Shown here piece after piece: positions 1-7,487 of a stretch of DNA of 64,000 nucleotides. A model generated the notes under the pieces. That model was not told the origin of the DNA. It ran no database searches and worked only from the letters and a program-made list of their open reading frames with translations. Numbering within the stretch: position 1 is the stretch's first letter; the number at the start of each line of letters is the position of its first letter. This DNA is from an uncultured Clostridia bacterium (GTDB lineage Bacteria; Bacillota; Clostridia; UBA1381), in assembly GCA_947591315.1 (NCBI GenBank), contig CANQDD010000015.1:1-64000 (forward strand). The letters run 5' to 3'. The translations under genes were made by a program, and so were the position numbers.

Positions 1-89
1 CTCCTTCTTAATTTTCCCTTTGCCCATTCCATTATATCACTCTTTTTTCTGTCCATCAATTCTGGGATAGGGGCAATTATGCCGACGCG

Positions 90-1691
90 TTGGAACGTCA
101 AAAGAAGTATAGCGATATGGCGTTACAGCGCAGCAAAGCAGAAGCAGAATGGAAGAGCTCCAATAAAGAATCAGCGTGGAGAGATTACAATGAGAAATTG
201 GCGGAGATTTTGCGCGATAACGGTATAAATGTTAATGGTGTAGATCCGATTACTGCATGGACTAATAACGTCTCACTGCCCGCAAACAAAGCTAATGACG
301 ACGTAGAAAAACTATCACAACGGATAAAAGACCTGAAAAATGCACGCGATGAATACGAAGCAATCTCAACAGAGATAGCGAACTGGGAAACAGAAATCAT
401 CGACTCCGCTATAAAGAGCGGTGACGCCGAGCAGGTACAGCAAGCTTTATCCGATATGGGTGAGGTTATTCGCGACGCTAATCTTGATATGCAGGGTTAC
501 GCGCAGGCGGCGGCACAGGCGATGAACGGCATAAGCATAGACGACGCATGGGCGCAGGGCGGTGAAAGCCTTGTTAATTTCGTCAATGACTATGTACGCG
601 CTATGCAGGAGTTCGGCGCATCAGCGCAGGAAACGGCGACGGGCGCGGCTCTAATTCAAAACGGTTTCCGTACTATCGACGAGGCGGTCGAACAGGGTGC
701 GCTTCCGGCGGTTGTAAACGATTATATATCGCAGGCGCAGAAGATGAACGTACCCGCCGAGCAGATAGCTATGCAGGCGAGCCTTATCAAACAGGGATTT
801 ACTGACATTTCACAGGCGGCTGACGCGGGCGCTATGGACGTTGTGAACGAGCAGGCGAACGAACTGGTACACAGTCTGCTCGACATACCTGACGACAAGC
901 GCATTGAAATATCCGCCGAGGGTGATATATCCGTAATCGATAAGGCAAGCGGAAAAATACAAGAACTGCAAAAATCGGACGGCACTGTTATCCGCGTAAC
1001 ATCCGAGGGCGACGTGGAAATGCTCGACAAAGCGGGCAATACGGTATCTTATCTGGAAGGTATCGGCGCGGTAGAGTTACAGGTAAATACCAAAACAGGA
1101 GATTTGGAGGCTCTCGATAATGCCGGTAACGTCGTAGCAAATTTGAGCAAACAGGGAGAAAACATAAATATAAACGTTACGGCAACGACAGACGCGGCAA
1201 AGGCTACGATAACCGACCTAAATAATCAGCCGGTAGAGGTGAAGGTAGGCGCGGACGCCGAGGGTGCAAAGCAGACCATACAGGCGCTTGGCGACATACC
1301 GATAACGGTTTTGAATAATTTTTACGTTGACACCGACAGCCGTATACGGTTAAACACGCGCGTCATTGTGGTGCGCGACTACAAAACGACGGAACGGACA
1401 GACTACGACGAACACACGTATTACGTCAACGACGAGAGCTACAAGGAGTGGACGGAGCAGCTCATTCCGAAACATCAGCTTAACGAGCTTATCTCGGACG
1501 AGCCGCTTGATACGTCGGCGGTCGCGTGGATGGATGGTATACAGCTTACATCGGACAACCACCCGAAGGAGATCGCGCGGATTGCGGCGTATGGCAGCAT
1601 GGAAGCGTACAGTGCGTCGCTCGATGAGGCGCGGGACGAATATTTACTTGACCTCGACTGCCGCATTTCGGCGGTTGAGTTGGGAATTTAA
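90..1691 (+). CDS. Phage tail tape-measure-like protein, 5'-incomplete
   Basis: Begins with TTG at 90, but the frame stays open back to a TAA at 9-11 and no ribosome site precedes the TTG, so this looks like a 5'-truncated gene. The N-terminal part is a charged, coiled-coil-like segment (about residues 1-110). Then come Ala/Gln-rich helical repeats (120-270) and short beta repeats of the 'LDKAGNTV' / 'LDNAGNVV' type (280-400), typical of tape-measure proteins of Firmicutes siphophages. The last 60 residues (ending in LDLDCRISAVELGI) look more like a small protein that usually sits just before XkdX, so an internal deletion may have fused two genes. Downstream are XkdX, holin and amidase. The Dit and Tal genes expected between tape measure and holin are absent, which supports a decayed prophage. 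Confidence 0.6.
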   Translation: MERQKKYSDMALQRSKAEAEWKSSNKESAWRDYNEKLAEILRDNGINVNGVDPITAWTNNVSLPANKANDDVEKLSQRIKDLKNARDEYEAISTEIANWETEIIDSAIKSGDAEQVQQALSDMGEVIRDANLDMQGYAQAAAQAMNGISIDDAWAQGGESLVNFVNDYVRAMQEFGASAQETATGAALIQNGFRTIDEAVEQGALPAVVNDYISQAQKMNVPAEQIAMQASLIKQGFTDISQAADAGAMDVVNEQANELVHSLLDIPDDKRIEISAEGDISVIDKASGKIQELQKSDGTVIRVTSEGDVEMLDKAGNTVSYLEGIGAVELQVNTKTGDLEALDNAGNVVANLSKQGENININVTATTDAAKATITDLNNQPVEVKVGADAEGAKQTIQALGDIPITVLNNFYVDTDSRIRLNTRVIVVRDYKTTERTDYDEHTYYVNDESYKEWTEQLIPKHQLNELISDEPLDTSAVAWMDGIQLTSDNHPKEIARIAAYGSMEAYSASLDEARDEYLLDLDCRISAVELGI

Positions 1692-1710
1692 TTTGAGGAG
1701 GTAAAAAACA

Positions 1711-1878
1711 ATGGAACAGAAACACGGACGCTCTTATGGGCTGATAAAAAAGATTATTGCGGCGGGCAAGATGGACAAGACGGAGATGTTAAACAAAATC
1801 GACGTCATATTCGCCGCCGGCGGACTGACGGCGGAGGATTACACAGAGGTTACGGCGGAAATTGGTGGGGAGGTGTAA
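1711..1878 (+). CDS. XkdX-like small phage protein
   Basis: 55 residues starting MEQKHGRSYGLIKKIIAAGK and ending AEIGGEV. A strong GAGGAGG sits 8 bases before the ATG. Small proteins of this size and composition (a short helical stretch around IKKII, then a 'GGLTAEDYTEV' end) are the XkdX family. XkdX is found between the last tail gene and the holin in PBSX-like and many siphophage genomes, exactly this position. Molecular role is unknown. Three bases separate its stop from the holin ATG, so the genes are probably co-translated. Confidence 0.65.
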   Translation: MEQKHGRSYGLIKKIIAAGKMDKTEMLNKIDVIFAAGGLTAEDYTEVTAEIGGEV

Positions 1879-1881
1879 GCT

Positions 1882-2346
1882 ATGGAAAAGATATTAAACA
1901 AAATAAATTTGTTATGGGCGGCGGTGGTTACGCTGCTGTCGGGACTTCTCGGCGCGTTTTGGTGGGCGTTCGTCGGCTTCGCCATTCTTAACGTCGTCGA
2001 TTACGTAACAGGGCTTATGAAAGCGAAATATTACGGCAAGGAAAACAGCATGGCGGGCGTGAAAGGCGTCCTGAAAAAGCTGGGATATTGGATAACAATA
2101 TTTATCGCGTTTTACATATCCTATGCGTTCGGCAAATTAGGGGCAATGCTCGGCGTTGATTTCGGGTTCAGCGCATTTATAGGGTGGTTTGTACTGATTA
2201 CGTTTATGATAAACGAAATCCGCTCTATACTTGAGAATTTGGTTGAGTGCGACGTTAAATTGCCCGAATGGCTGATAAAGGGGCTTGAGGTAGCCGGCGA
2301 TAAAATAAATCATATTGCCGGCGGCGACGACGAAAAGGGGGAATAG
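1882..2346 (+). CDS. Phage holin, phage_holin_4 type
   Basis: 154 residues. Holins of this class make membrane lesions that let the endolysin reach the wall. Hydrophobic segments are visible at about residues 8-40 (with the 'NVVDYVTGLMKAKYYGK' signature of toxin-secretion/phage-lysis holins), 67-90 and 97-115, followed by a charged tail ending DDEKGE. The start at 1882 has GGGGAGG upstream within the XkdX end. The amidase begins two bases after the stop. A paralogue with the same DYITGVIKAVYQKKLSSE-type motif is at 46244-46660. Confidence 0.85.
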   Translation: MEKILNKINLLWAAVVTLLSGLLGAFWWAFVGFAILNVVDYVTGLMKAKYYGKENSMAGVKGVLKKLGYWITIFIAFYISYAFGKLGAMLGVDFGFSAFIGWFVLITFMINEIRSILENLVECDVKLPEWLIKGLEVAGDKINHIAGGDDEKGE

Positions 2347-2348
2347 AC

Positions 2349-2972
2349 GTGGCATTTATTACTATTAGTCCTGACTGGCATTGGAATGGTACGCTTGCGC
2401 AGCGTGCGTATACCGATTACATAGTGCTGCATCACGCCGAAGCGTCGACGTGCACGGCGCGGCAGGTCGACGAGTGGCACAAGAGTAACGGTTGGTCGGG
2501 TATCGGGTATCATTTCTTCGTGCGCAAAGACGGCAGAATTTATCGCGGCAGACCGCTTGACAAGCAGGGCGCGCACGTAAGCGGCATGAATAACTGTTCG
2601 ATCGGTATCTGCGCCGAGGGTAAGTATTCCACCGAAACCATGCCTGACGCACAGAAAAAGGCGATTTGCCAGTTACTGGTGTATTTGAAGGATAACTATT
2701 ACCCGAACGCTAAAATCGTCGGACACAAGGAAATAGGGAGCAGTGATTGCCCTGGCAGAAATTATCCGTTGGAAGATATAAAGCAGAATTACCGCGCATA
2801 CGCGGGAGGGGAGGTGGACGAAGTGACAAAAGCAGAATTTGAGAAGCTTGTTGAGCGCGTAAATGAGATCGGCAACGACATAACCGCGCTTGAAGGCAAG
2901 GTCGGCAAGAAGAACGAGGTATATAATTACATCGACAAGAATATGCCCGAATGGGCGAAGCCGACCATTTAG
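2349..2972 (+). CDS. N-acetylmuramoyl-L-alanine amidase (endolysin), amber-truncated
   Basis: 207 residues starting at GTG. Residues 1-145 form an Amidase_2/PGRP domain: zinc ligands are probably the His of LHHAEAS near residue 27 and the His and Cys of the 'VGHKEIGSSDCPGR' segment near 127-137, with a Tyr/His-rich 'GIGYHFFVRKDGRIYRGRP' strand. The role is to cleave the amide bond between MurNAc and the stem peptide at lysis. Residues 160-207 enter a helical linker and a small C-terminal module ending 'MPEWAKPTI', cut by TAG at 2970-2972. Reading past it gives 36 further codons closely matching the C-terminus of the second lysin at 46644-47393, so the stop is a nonsense mutation (or a readthrough site). 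The catalytic domain is intact. Confidence 0.85.
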   Translation: MAFITISPDWHWNGTLAQRAYTDYIVLHHAEASTCTARQVDEWHKSNGWSGIGYHFFVRKDGRIYRGRPLDKQGAHVSGMNNCSIGICAEGKYSTETMPDAQKKAICQLLVYLKDNYYPNAKIVGHKEIGSSDCPGRNYPLEDIKQNYRAYAGGEVDEVTKAEFEKLVERVNEIGNDITALEGKVGKKNEVYNYIDKNMPEWAKPTI

Positions 2973-3083
2973 AAGCTCATGGATAAGGGCGTGCTTGTTG
3001 GCGACGATAAAGGTCGGCTCGGGCTGACAATGGATATGCTCCGCATATTCGTTGCGAATGACAGAGTGGGACTGTATGATTGA
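2973..3083 (+). pseudogene. Orphaned C-terminal end of the amidase after the amber codon
   Basis: In frame with the preceding amidase, after TAG 2970-2972. It encodes KLMDKGVLVGDD, then KGRLGLTMDML, and ends RVGLYD before TGA at 3081-3083. The intact lysin downstream in the window has RKLKDKGFLCGDE and NGRLGLTHEMM at the same place, so the TAG replaces an Arg or similar codon. No ribosome site or start makes this a gene of its own. Confidence 0.8.
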
Positions 3084-3096
3084 GGAGGATTTGACG

Positions 3097-3162
3097 ATGA
3101 AGGAATTAAAGGTTACAAACCAGACGGCGATACGCTATAATAGACTGCCGTCGATGCAATGA
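3097..3162 (+). pseudogene. Truncated start of a small phage gene
   Basis: ATG preceded by GAGGAGG (3082-3088) opens a 21-codon frame, MKELKVTNQTAIRYNRLPSM then Q, ended by TGA. The start and ribosome site look genuine and the peptide resembles the beginning of an SH3-like phage protein, but nothing homologous continues. It is probably a remnant cut at the right end of the phage late operon. Function not recognised. Confidence 0.35.
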
Positions 3163-3186
3163 AGCCGTATAATCCCACTTACAGAC

Positions 3187-3222
3187 AAATATCACGTTTC
3201 TATCATTAGAAACGTGATATTT
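3187..3222. terminator. Perfect 15-bp hairpin between phage late genes and convergent cargo genes
   Basis: Arms 3187-3201 and 3208-3222 are perfect inverted repeats around a 6-base loop; the arms begin AAATATCACG and end CGTGATATTT. It lies between the rightward lysis genes and the leftward 330-residue gene, so it can act as a bidirectional terminator. T tracts are modest on both sides. Confidence 0.6.
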
Positions 3223-3250
3223 GCTTACTTAACGCTTACTTAAATTATTT

Positions 3251-4243
3251 TTACTCAATACTGCGCGTCCATTTTGTCTTTTTTGCTAAAAGAAGAACCC
3301 CTGCCACTATTATTGATAAAATGATTATGCTGCCAATGACAAAAATTAAACAAGGATTATTATTTGAGATACGTATCAACCATTCGCCAATTTTATTTTG
3401 CTGAATGAAGTATCCCCAAGATGTTATTAGTAACAATAGGATTAACATTAAATTCGTCCACCATATAACCGGATACCGTTGAAAGATTGAGGCGTTGGGA
3501 TGCATATTTGCTTTAAAATTAAGCTTTGACATTTTCCCAATGCAATAAAGAAATATAAATATTGTATTTAAAACACATAATCCCCATATAAGAGAAATGC
3601 TCATAGTTTTAAATAATGGAATTTGAATATTTTCAAATATCCCATCAAGAGAACTAATACTGCCAAAAATCAAGAAAGCCAAAGCTGTAAATATTCCTAC
3701 CATAGTTATCATTTGAGAATTCATTTCTTTTGACATTTCTTCCTTATAACCTGCAATGCGTCTTTTGAATTTTTCATCGTACTCTTCGTCTGATTGTTTA
3801 AGTATTTGATATTGCTGACTGGCTAAGGTTACATGATCCCAAATTTTTAAAATGGCTTTTTGTGTGTCATATACCACCTTTTCTGTTTGATGATCGCTAT
3901 CGTTCTTTTTTTTCATAGAAATAATATCATCACTTTCAGCATAGCTGATAAGTGCATCGAGATTTGACAATAAAGTCCCCGCCGGTTCAAAGATCCCGGG
4001 ATTTTCATAATCAGCATATATGATATTACTTATAGTCGAATATAAAATGCGGTCATACTCCTTTATGTAATTAAATAATCCGTCAAATGCATATTCGACG
4101 TTGAACCGATCACTGGTCTGTGCGAGTATTTGAAAAAAATTACGAAGAGCATTTTCCATTTCTTGAAGTTTATTGTTTGAACAATCTGGAAGCTTTGTAT
4201 CTTGCGAACTTCCTGATTTGTTAAAGGTTATCTTTGGGGGCAT
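3251..4243 (-). CDS. Four-TM membrane protein, partner of the Panacea-domain protein (candidate toxin/effector)
   Basis: 330 residues. Residues 1-165 are soluble and helical, with a coiled-coil-like charged stretch at 140-175. Four hydrophobic segments follow at about 178-197, 210-233, 258-280 and 297-320, ending in a basic tail. No family is recognised. The ATG at 4243 has GAGGAGGTG overlapping the end of the upstream gene, only 5 bases after its stop, so the pair is a translationally coupled operon. Panacea-domain (SocA/DUF4065) antitoxins are known to pair with very different toxins, including membrane-spanning ones, so a toxin or abortive-infection effector role is plausible but inferred. 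Base composition is markedly AT-richer than the surrounding phage and host genes, consistent with acquired cargo at the prophage end. Confidence 0.55.
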   Translation of the reverse strand: MPPKITFNKSGSSQDTKLPDCSNNKLQEMENALRNFFQILAQTSDRFNVEYAFDGLFNYIKEYDRILYSTISNIIYADYENPGIFEPAGTLLSNLDALISYAESDDIISMKKKNDSDHQTEKVVYDTQKAILKIWDHVTLASQQYQILKQSDEEYDEKFKRRIAGYKEEMSKEMNSQMITMVGIFTALAFLIFGSISSLDGIFENIQIPLFKTMSISLIWGLCVLNTIFIFLYCIGKMSKLNFKANMHPNASIFQRYPVIWWTNLMLILLLLITSWGYFIQQNKIGEWLIRISNNNPCLIFVIGSIIILSIIVAGVLLLAKKTKWTRSIE

Positions 4244-4248
4244 TGTAT

Positions 4249-4680
4249 TTACACCTCCTCAAAAAATGATTTTATGCTATCGTTGGAAATGGTTGTGCGG
4301 TAACGTGAATGATACGCATTTTTCCAAGGATCTTGATTGTGTGTAATCTCTACAAGTTTTGATGCTGAATATTTAGCACATTCATCAATCACATCGTCAA
4401 TTAAGTTCTTATCCTTATCAGTAAAAGAATATAATATGGTTCTATCTACATATGGGATACTTGCACTGCCATATACTTTATATTTATGATATACGTCTGG
4501 CACCACCGGACCAAAGTCCCAAGCTTCAATACGTTCGGAAAAACATGGATATCCTACTGTAACTAAAAACTCAGCCTGAATAAAATATAAAATTTTTTGT
4601 AGTTTTAAATTGCTGATTGTCATTTGAGTTTTGTTACATCTCATTATAATATAACTTGCAACTAAAAGCGCGCTATACAT
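4249..4680 (-). CDS. Panacea/SocA-like (DUF4065) domain protein, candidate antitoxin
   Basis: 143 residues. The segment 'ISNLKLQKILYFIQAEFL' near residue 25, followed by 'IEAWDFGPVVPDVYHKYKVYG', is the hallmark of the Panacea/DUF4065 domain, found in SocA antitoxin and the PanA antitoxins. The domain neutralises diverse toxins by direct binding. The ATG at 4680 is preferred over an upstream TTG at 4695 because GGAGGG lies 8 bases before it. First gene of a two-gene leftward operon with the 4-TM protein, the usual antitoxin-first order. AT-rich like its partner. Confidence 0.75.
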   Translation of the reverse strand: MYSALLVASYIIMRCNKTQMTISNLKLQKILYFIQAEFLVTVGYPCFSERIEAWDFGPVVPDVYHKYKVYGSASIPYVDRTILYSFTDKDKNLIDDVIDECAKYSASKLVEITHNQDPWKNAYHSRYRTTISNDSIKSFFEEV

Positions 4681-4822
4681 ATTATTTCCCTCCAATCATC
4701 TTCATTTTTTGTTTATTACACTAATATTATGAATAGTATGTTATTATTATTTTATCTTTGTGAAAGAATATTATATCATAATTTTTTCGATTTTGCAAGA
4801 GAAAATACGTTTGATTAGGTGG

Positions 4823-4913
4823 TTTTTACACGTTTTTTACACGTTTTAACGAAATTTGCACAAAAAGCAGGTACATCATAAAACAGTCTTATAGCGTGTA
4901 AATGGCGTGTTTA
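4823..4913. repeat. Short direct/inverted TTTACACG repeats, candidate integrase arm sites
   Basis: TTTTTACACG occurs at 4823-4832 and again at 4833-4843, with inverted copies CGTGTAAA (4895-4902) and GGCGTGTTTA (4904-4913). They lie 60-150 bases inside the att site at 4970. Clusters of short repeats next to a tRNA att core are typical of arm-type binding sites of tyrosine integrases; that role is inferred. The remainder of 4696-4969 is AT-rich and holds no convincing gene. Confidence 0.4.
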
Positions 4914-4969
4914 TGCGGTTTATGGGTTGTTATAATGTTTGAATATACTTGGGAAAAACGGTAAAAATA

Positions 4970-5044
4970 ATTCCCCTCATCTCCACCACGTCGCACCGTG
5001 CGGCAGTTTTACGAATCCTTTGCTTCGGCAAAGGATTCTTTTTT
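4970..5044 (+). repeat. att-like copy of tRNA-Ala 3' end plus terminator (75 bp)
   Basis: Identical over 75 bases to 19209-19283, which holds the last 19 nt of tRNA-Ala including CCA and its downstream terminator. Here the tRNA 5' part is missing; AT-rich phage-side sequence abuts directly. This is what the distal att site of an element integrated into a tRNA 3' end looks like, so it probably marks the right end of the prophage that starts left of the window. Confidence 0.7.
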
Positions 5045-5046
5045 TT
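5013..5046 (+). terminator. Displaced tRNA terminator
   Basis: Arms GAATCCTTTGC (5013-5023) and GCAAAGGATTC (5028-5038) around TTCG, followed by eight T. Same hairpin as after the intact tRNA at 19252-19283. Confidence 0.75.
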
Positions 5047-5065
5047 GCCGCACGGTGCTCCTTTT

Positions 5066-5232
5066 TCCTCAAAAATCGTCGCTGCGCTGCGGCTGCTCGC
5101 TTATAAATGCGCTCGCGACGCCTCCGCTTGCTTTGGATTTTTGAGGAGTTTGCGTGCCTTCGGCACGCTCGCAGCGTTCGCGCCGACTTTTTTTATTTCA
5201 TAAAACCGTAGGGGCGAACCGTGTTCGCCCGC
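5066..5232. repeat. Palindromic intergenic repeats
   Basis: CCTCAAAAATC near 5069 is inverted as GATTTTTGAGG near 5134, with further GC-rich mini-palindromes inside and a GTGCCTTCGGCAC hairpin near 5154. A second unit at 5209-5232 (GTAGGGGCGAACC then GTTCGCCC) is repeated at 19434-19457 and 23283-23307. No coding potential is credible here. Confidence 0.6.
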
Positions 5233-5298
5233 GCACAAGCTTAAGCGCCGTTCACCCCGACGTCCCGTTTATATTGCGTACCGTGTTTTTATATTCTA

Positions 5299-5541
5299 TT
5301 ATTTTACCTCTTGTTCCAACCTAAAAAAAATTTCGTCATCAAAAAACTCGGACAGCGTAATTTCCAAACCGTCACATATTTTTTTAATTGTCGAAACGGT
5401 AGGATTTTTGCTTCCGGTATTTATAATGTTGTTTATGGTAGATTGTGTCATGCCGGATATCGTGCTTAGCTTGTTCGGCGTAATGCCGCGTTCACCGCAC
5501 AAGTTAAGGATTCTTTTCGCGATTGCGTCAACCATAGTCAT
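5299..5541 (-). CDS. XRE-family helix-turn-helix regulator
   Basis: 80 residues, essentially one Cro/CI-type HTH domain: 'ITPNKLSTISGMTQSTINNIIN' at about 20-41 gives the two DNA-contacting helices and 'PTVSTIKKICDGLEITLSEFF' the C-terminal helices. The ATG at 5541 follows a GAAAGGAAAG ribosome site. It is divergent from the membrane protein gene at 5685; a 14-bp perfect palindrome lies between them and is a probable operator. Target genes beyond itself and that neighbour cannot be told from the sequence. Confidence 0.85.
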   Translation of the reverse strand: MTMVDAIAKRILNLCGERGITPNKLSTISGMTQSTINNIINTGSKNPTVSTIKKICDGLEITLSEFFDDEIFFRLEQEVK

Positions 5542-5609
5542 AAAAACTCACTTTCCTTTCAAATTAAAGCTCTTATAACTAATTTTATCGTATTAACTGC
5601 AAAAAGTTT

Positions 5610-5650
5610 AACTGTATACAGTTGACTTTTGGTTTATCCTGTGCTATAAT
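5610..5650 (+). promoter_or_regulatory. Promoter with palindromic operator
   Basis: TTGACT (5622-5627), 17-base spacer, TATAAT (5645-5650). The perfect palindrome AACTGTATACAGTT at 5610-5623 overlaps the -35 box. It lies between the HTH gene and the rightward membrane protein gene, so repression by that HTH protein is the simplest reading. Confidence 0.65.
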
Positions 5651-5684
5651 TTAGAAAAATATGCGGAAGGTTGGGGAAATTCTT

Positions 5685-7325
5685 ATGAGAGCGACTCGTA
5701 TAATAAGGAATGTGGCGGATAATATAGATACCGGCGGACTTGCCGCCGAACCCGTATTGATTTTTGCCATAACCGTGTTCATTTCATCGGTATGCTTTAT
5801 GCTCAACATCACAAATATCACGTTTTCGCTTATAATCGCGCTTGCCGCCGTTATTTTAATCGGTATTAAATTTAACAGGTCGATTACCGTATCCTGTCTT
5901 ATAACCATAGCGTTATCGCTGATTGCCGTTAAAGCTGCCGGACACATATATGATATTTCTTATGATGGAATGTCCTTTCACAAGGAAGCCGTTTATGCGT
6001 TTTCAAACGGCTGGAATCCGTGGCGGCTGTCGTTTTGGTACTTCAATTCCTTCGGACGTATGCAGGACACCGCGCTATGGCTTGACAATTATCCCAAGGG
6101 AGTATGGTCGCTGTATTCGTGCGTATACAGCATATTCGGTAAAATAGAATACGCAAAGGGAGCGAATATGTTATTTGTTCTGATGCTCTTTTTCACGGCA
6201 TTTGACACAATCCAGTCGGTGTTTGACAAAAAGCTGTGGGTATCCCTGCTGCTTGCCGCAATGTTTACGGCGAACCCTGTTATCGCGTCGCAGTATTTTA
6301 CATTTATGAACGACCTTCCCGGAGCGGCGGTTATAATGGTCTGCGCCTTTTACGGCATGAAAATTTACGCGGACAAGGCGGACAACCTGGATTATATAAG
6401 TCTTGCCGCCGCGTTTTCGTCGTCGTTTGCGATTAAGTTTACGGCGCCGGTGTTTTGCGGTGCGGTACTGGCTTCGTTCGGTATTGCGAAGGCAATAAAA
6501 AACCGAGGCAAAAAGCTCCTAAAGCCTTGCGTAATTGTAACGCTTTCGGCGGTAATGGGTGTGTGTATTATGGGCGCCGATCCGTATATAAAGCATTTGG
6601 CGGAAGGGAAAAATCCGATTTATCCTTTATTGGGCGAGAACAAATATGATATAATGAACACAAACGCGCCTGTCGGAATAAAGGATATGCCGACGGCAAA
6701 ATCATTGCTCGTTTCGCTGTTTTCGCGTTCTACACCAAGTCCGGAGGACAATCCGAAGCTGAAAATTCCGTTTACCGTGGACCGCGATTCGGAAATTTGG
6801 GCAATAAGTGTGCCCGACACGCGGCTCGGCGGATTTGGCGTGCTTTTCAGCGGTATTTTGATTTTATCAGTCATATTGGGAATTATAGCTCTGATTAAGG
6901 CTAAGAACGTCTTGGCAATACTTCCGGCTCTTGTGTCATTTACGCTGCTGGCTTTGTTTTTTCCGGAAAGCTGGTGGGCGCGGTATCACCCGTACATATA
7001 CTATATTCCGTGCCTTACGGTACTCGCGTTTTCCCGCGCCGATAAGAAAAAGATTGTCACCGTCTGCATGTGCGCGCTTATGCTGTTTAACAGCGCTTTG
7101 AGCGGCTATCATGTATGTCTTAATTTTTATCGGCAAACAAAAATTCTTAAGTGGAAGATAAACGAAATCAATAAAACACACAGACATGCCGTATTTTGCA
7201 TAAACGACTTTCCGAGCCACGAGATTTGGCTTAATGAGCATGACGTTGATTTTGAGATTGCATGGGGATTAAAGGGCGGAGCTATATACGAGTTCCACAA
7301 AACAACTACATTTCAATTAGAATAG
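5685..7325 (+). CDS. Polytopic membrane protein, GT-C glycosyltransferase-like
   Basis: 546 residues with about ten or eleven hydrophobic segments (for example 20-40, 45-65, 70-90, 155-175, 185-205, 240-262, 275-295, 385-405, 410-430, 450-470). A conserved-looking extracytoplasmic loop 'YDISYDGMSFHKEAVYAF' follows the third segment and 'PESWWARYHPYIYYIPCL' lies near 435. Acidic residues in the first big loop and an aromatic RYH motif late in the protein are features of GT-C lipid-linked-sugar transferases, but no exact family is recognised. The ATG at 5685 is preferred over 5661 because the -10 box ends at 5650, leaving no leader for the earlier start, and a GGAAGGTTGGGG stretch precedes 5685. 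Single gene behind an HTH-controlled promoter. Ends with TAG. Confidence 0.55.
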   Translation: MRATRIIRNVADNIDTGGLAAEPVLIFAITVFISSVCFMLNITNITFSLIIALAAVILIGIKFNRSITVSCLITIALSLIAVKAAGHIYDISYDGMSFHKEAVYAFSNGWNPWRLSFWYFNSFGRMQDTALWLDNYPKGVWSLYSCVYSIFGKIEYAKGANMLFVLMLFFTAFDTIQSVFDKKLWVSLLLAAMFTANPVIASQYFTFMNDLPGAAVIMVCAFYGMKIYADKADNLDYISLAAAFSSSFAIKFTAPVFCGAVLASFGIAKAIKNRGKKLLKPCVIVTLSAVMGVCIMGADPYIKHLAEGKNPIYPLLGENKYDIMNTNAPVGIKDMPTAKSLLVSLFSRSTPSPEDNPKLKIPFTVDRDSEIWAISVPDTRLGGFGVLFSGILILSVILGIIALIKAKNVLAILPALVSFTLLALFFPESWWARYHPYIYYIPCLTVLAFSRADKKKIVTVCMCALMLFNSALSGYHVCLNFYRQTKILKWKINEINKTHRHAVFCINDFPSHEIWLNEHDVDFEIAWGLKGGAIYEFHKTTTFQLE

Positions 7326-7387
7326 AAGCGCTCTGTTTATGAAGAAAACCATATAGGCGATACTGCCGATAGCCTGCGGCGGGTGTC

Positions 7388-7416
7388 TTGAATTTCACCG
7401 CACGGTGTGCTATAAT
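7388..7416 (+). promoter_or_regulatory. Promoter of the gene at 7488
   Basis: TTGAAT (7388-7393), 17-base spacer, TATAAT (7411-7416). The spacer holds the inverted repeat CACCGCACGGTG, which could bind a regulator. Confidence 0.55.
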
Positions 7417-7487
7417 TATAAAAATGCGCGGCTAATTGAAATTTTGCGCGCTGACTGTTCAAAACTCAAATCAATAGGGGGACGTTT

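Noticed and set aside
1-65. Start of a leftward gene (ATG at 27 or 32 on the minus strand)
   Set aside because: Only 9 to 11 codons are inside the window and no clear ribosome site is seen, so it cannot be supported.
2970-2972. TAG recoded as a sense codon genome-wide
   Set aside because: TAG is the natural end of other intact genes in the window, such as 7323-7325 and 10536-10538.
4970-4988. A second tRNA gene
   Set aside because: Only the last 19 nt of the tRNA are present; acceptor 5' strand, D arm and anticodon arm are missing.
4949-5203. 84-codon frame across the att repeat
   Set aside because: It is made of the tRNA fragment, the terminator hairpin and palindromic repeats; no start signal.
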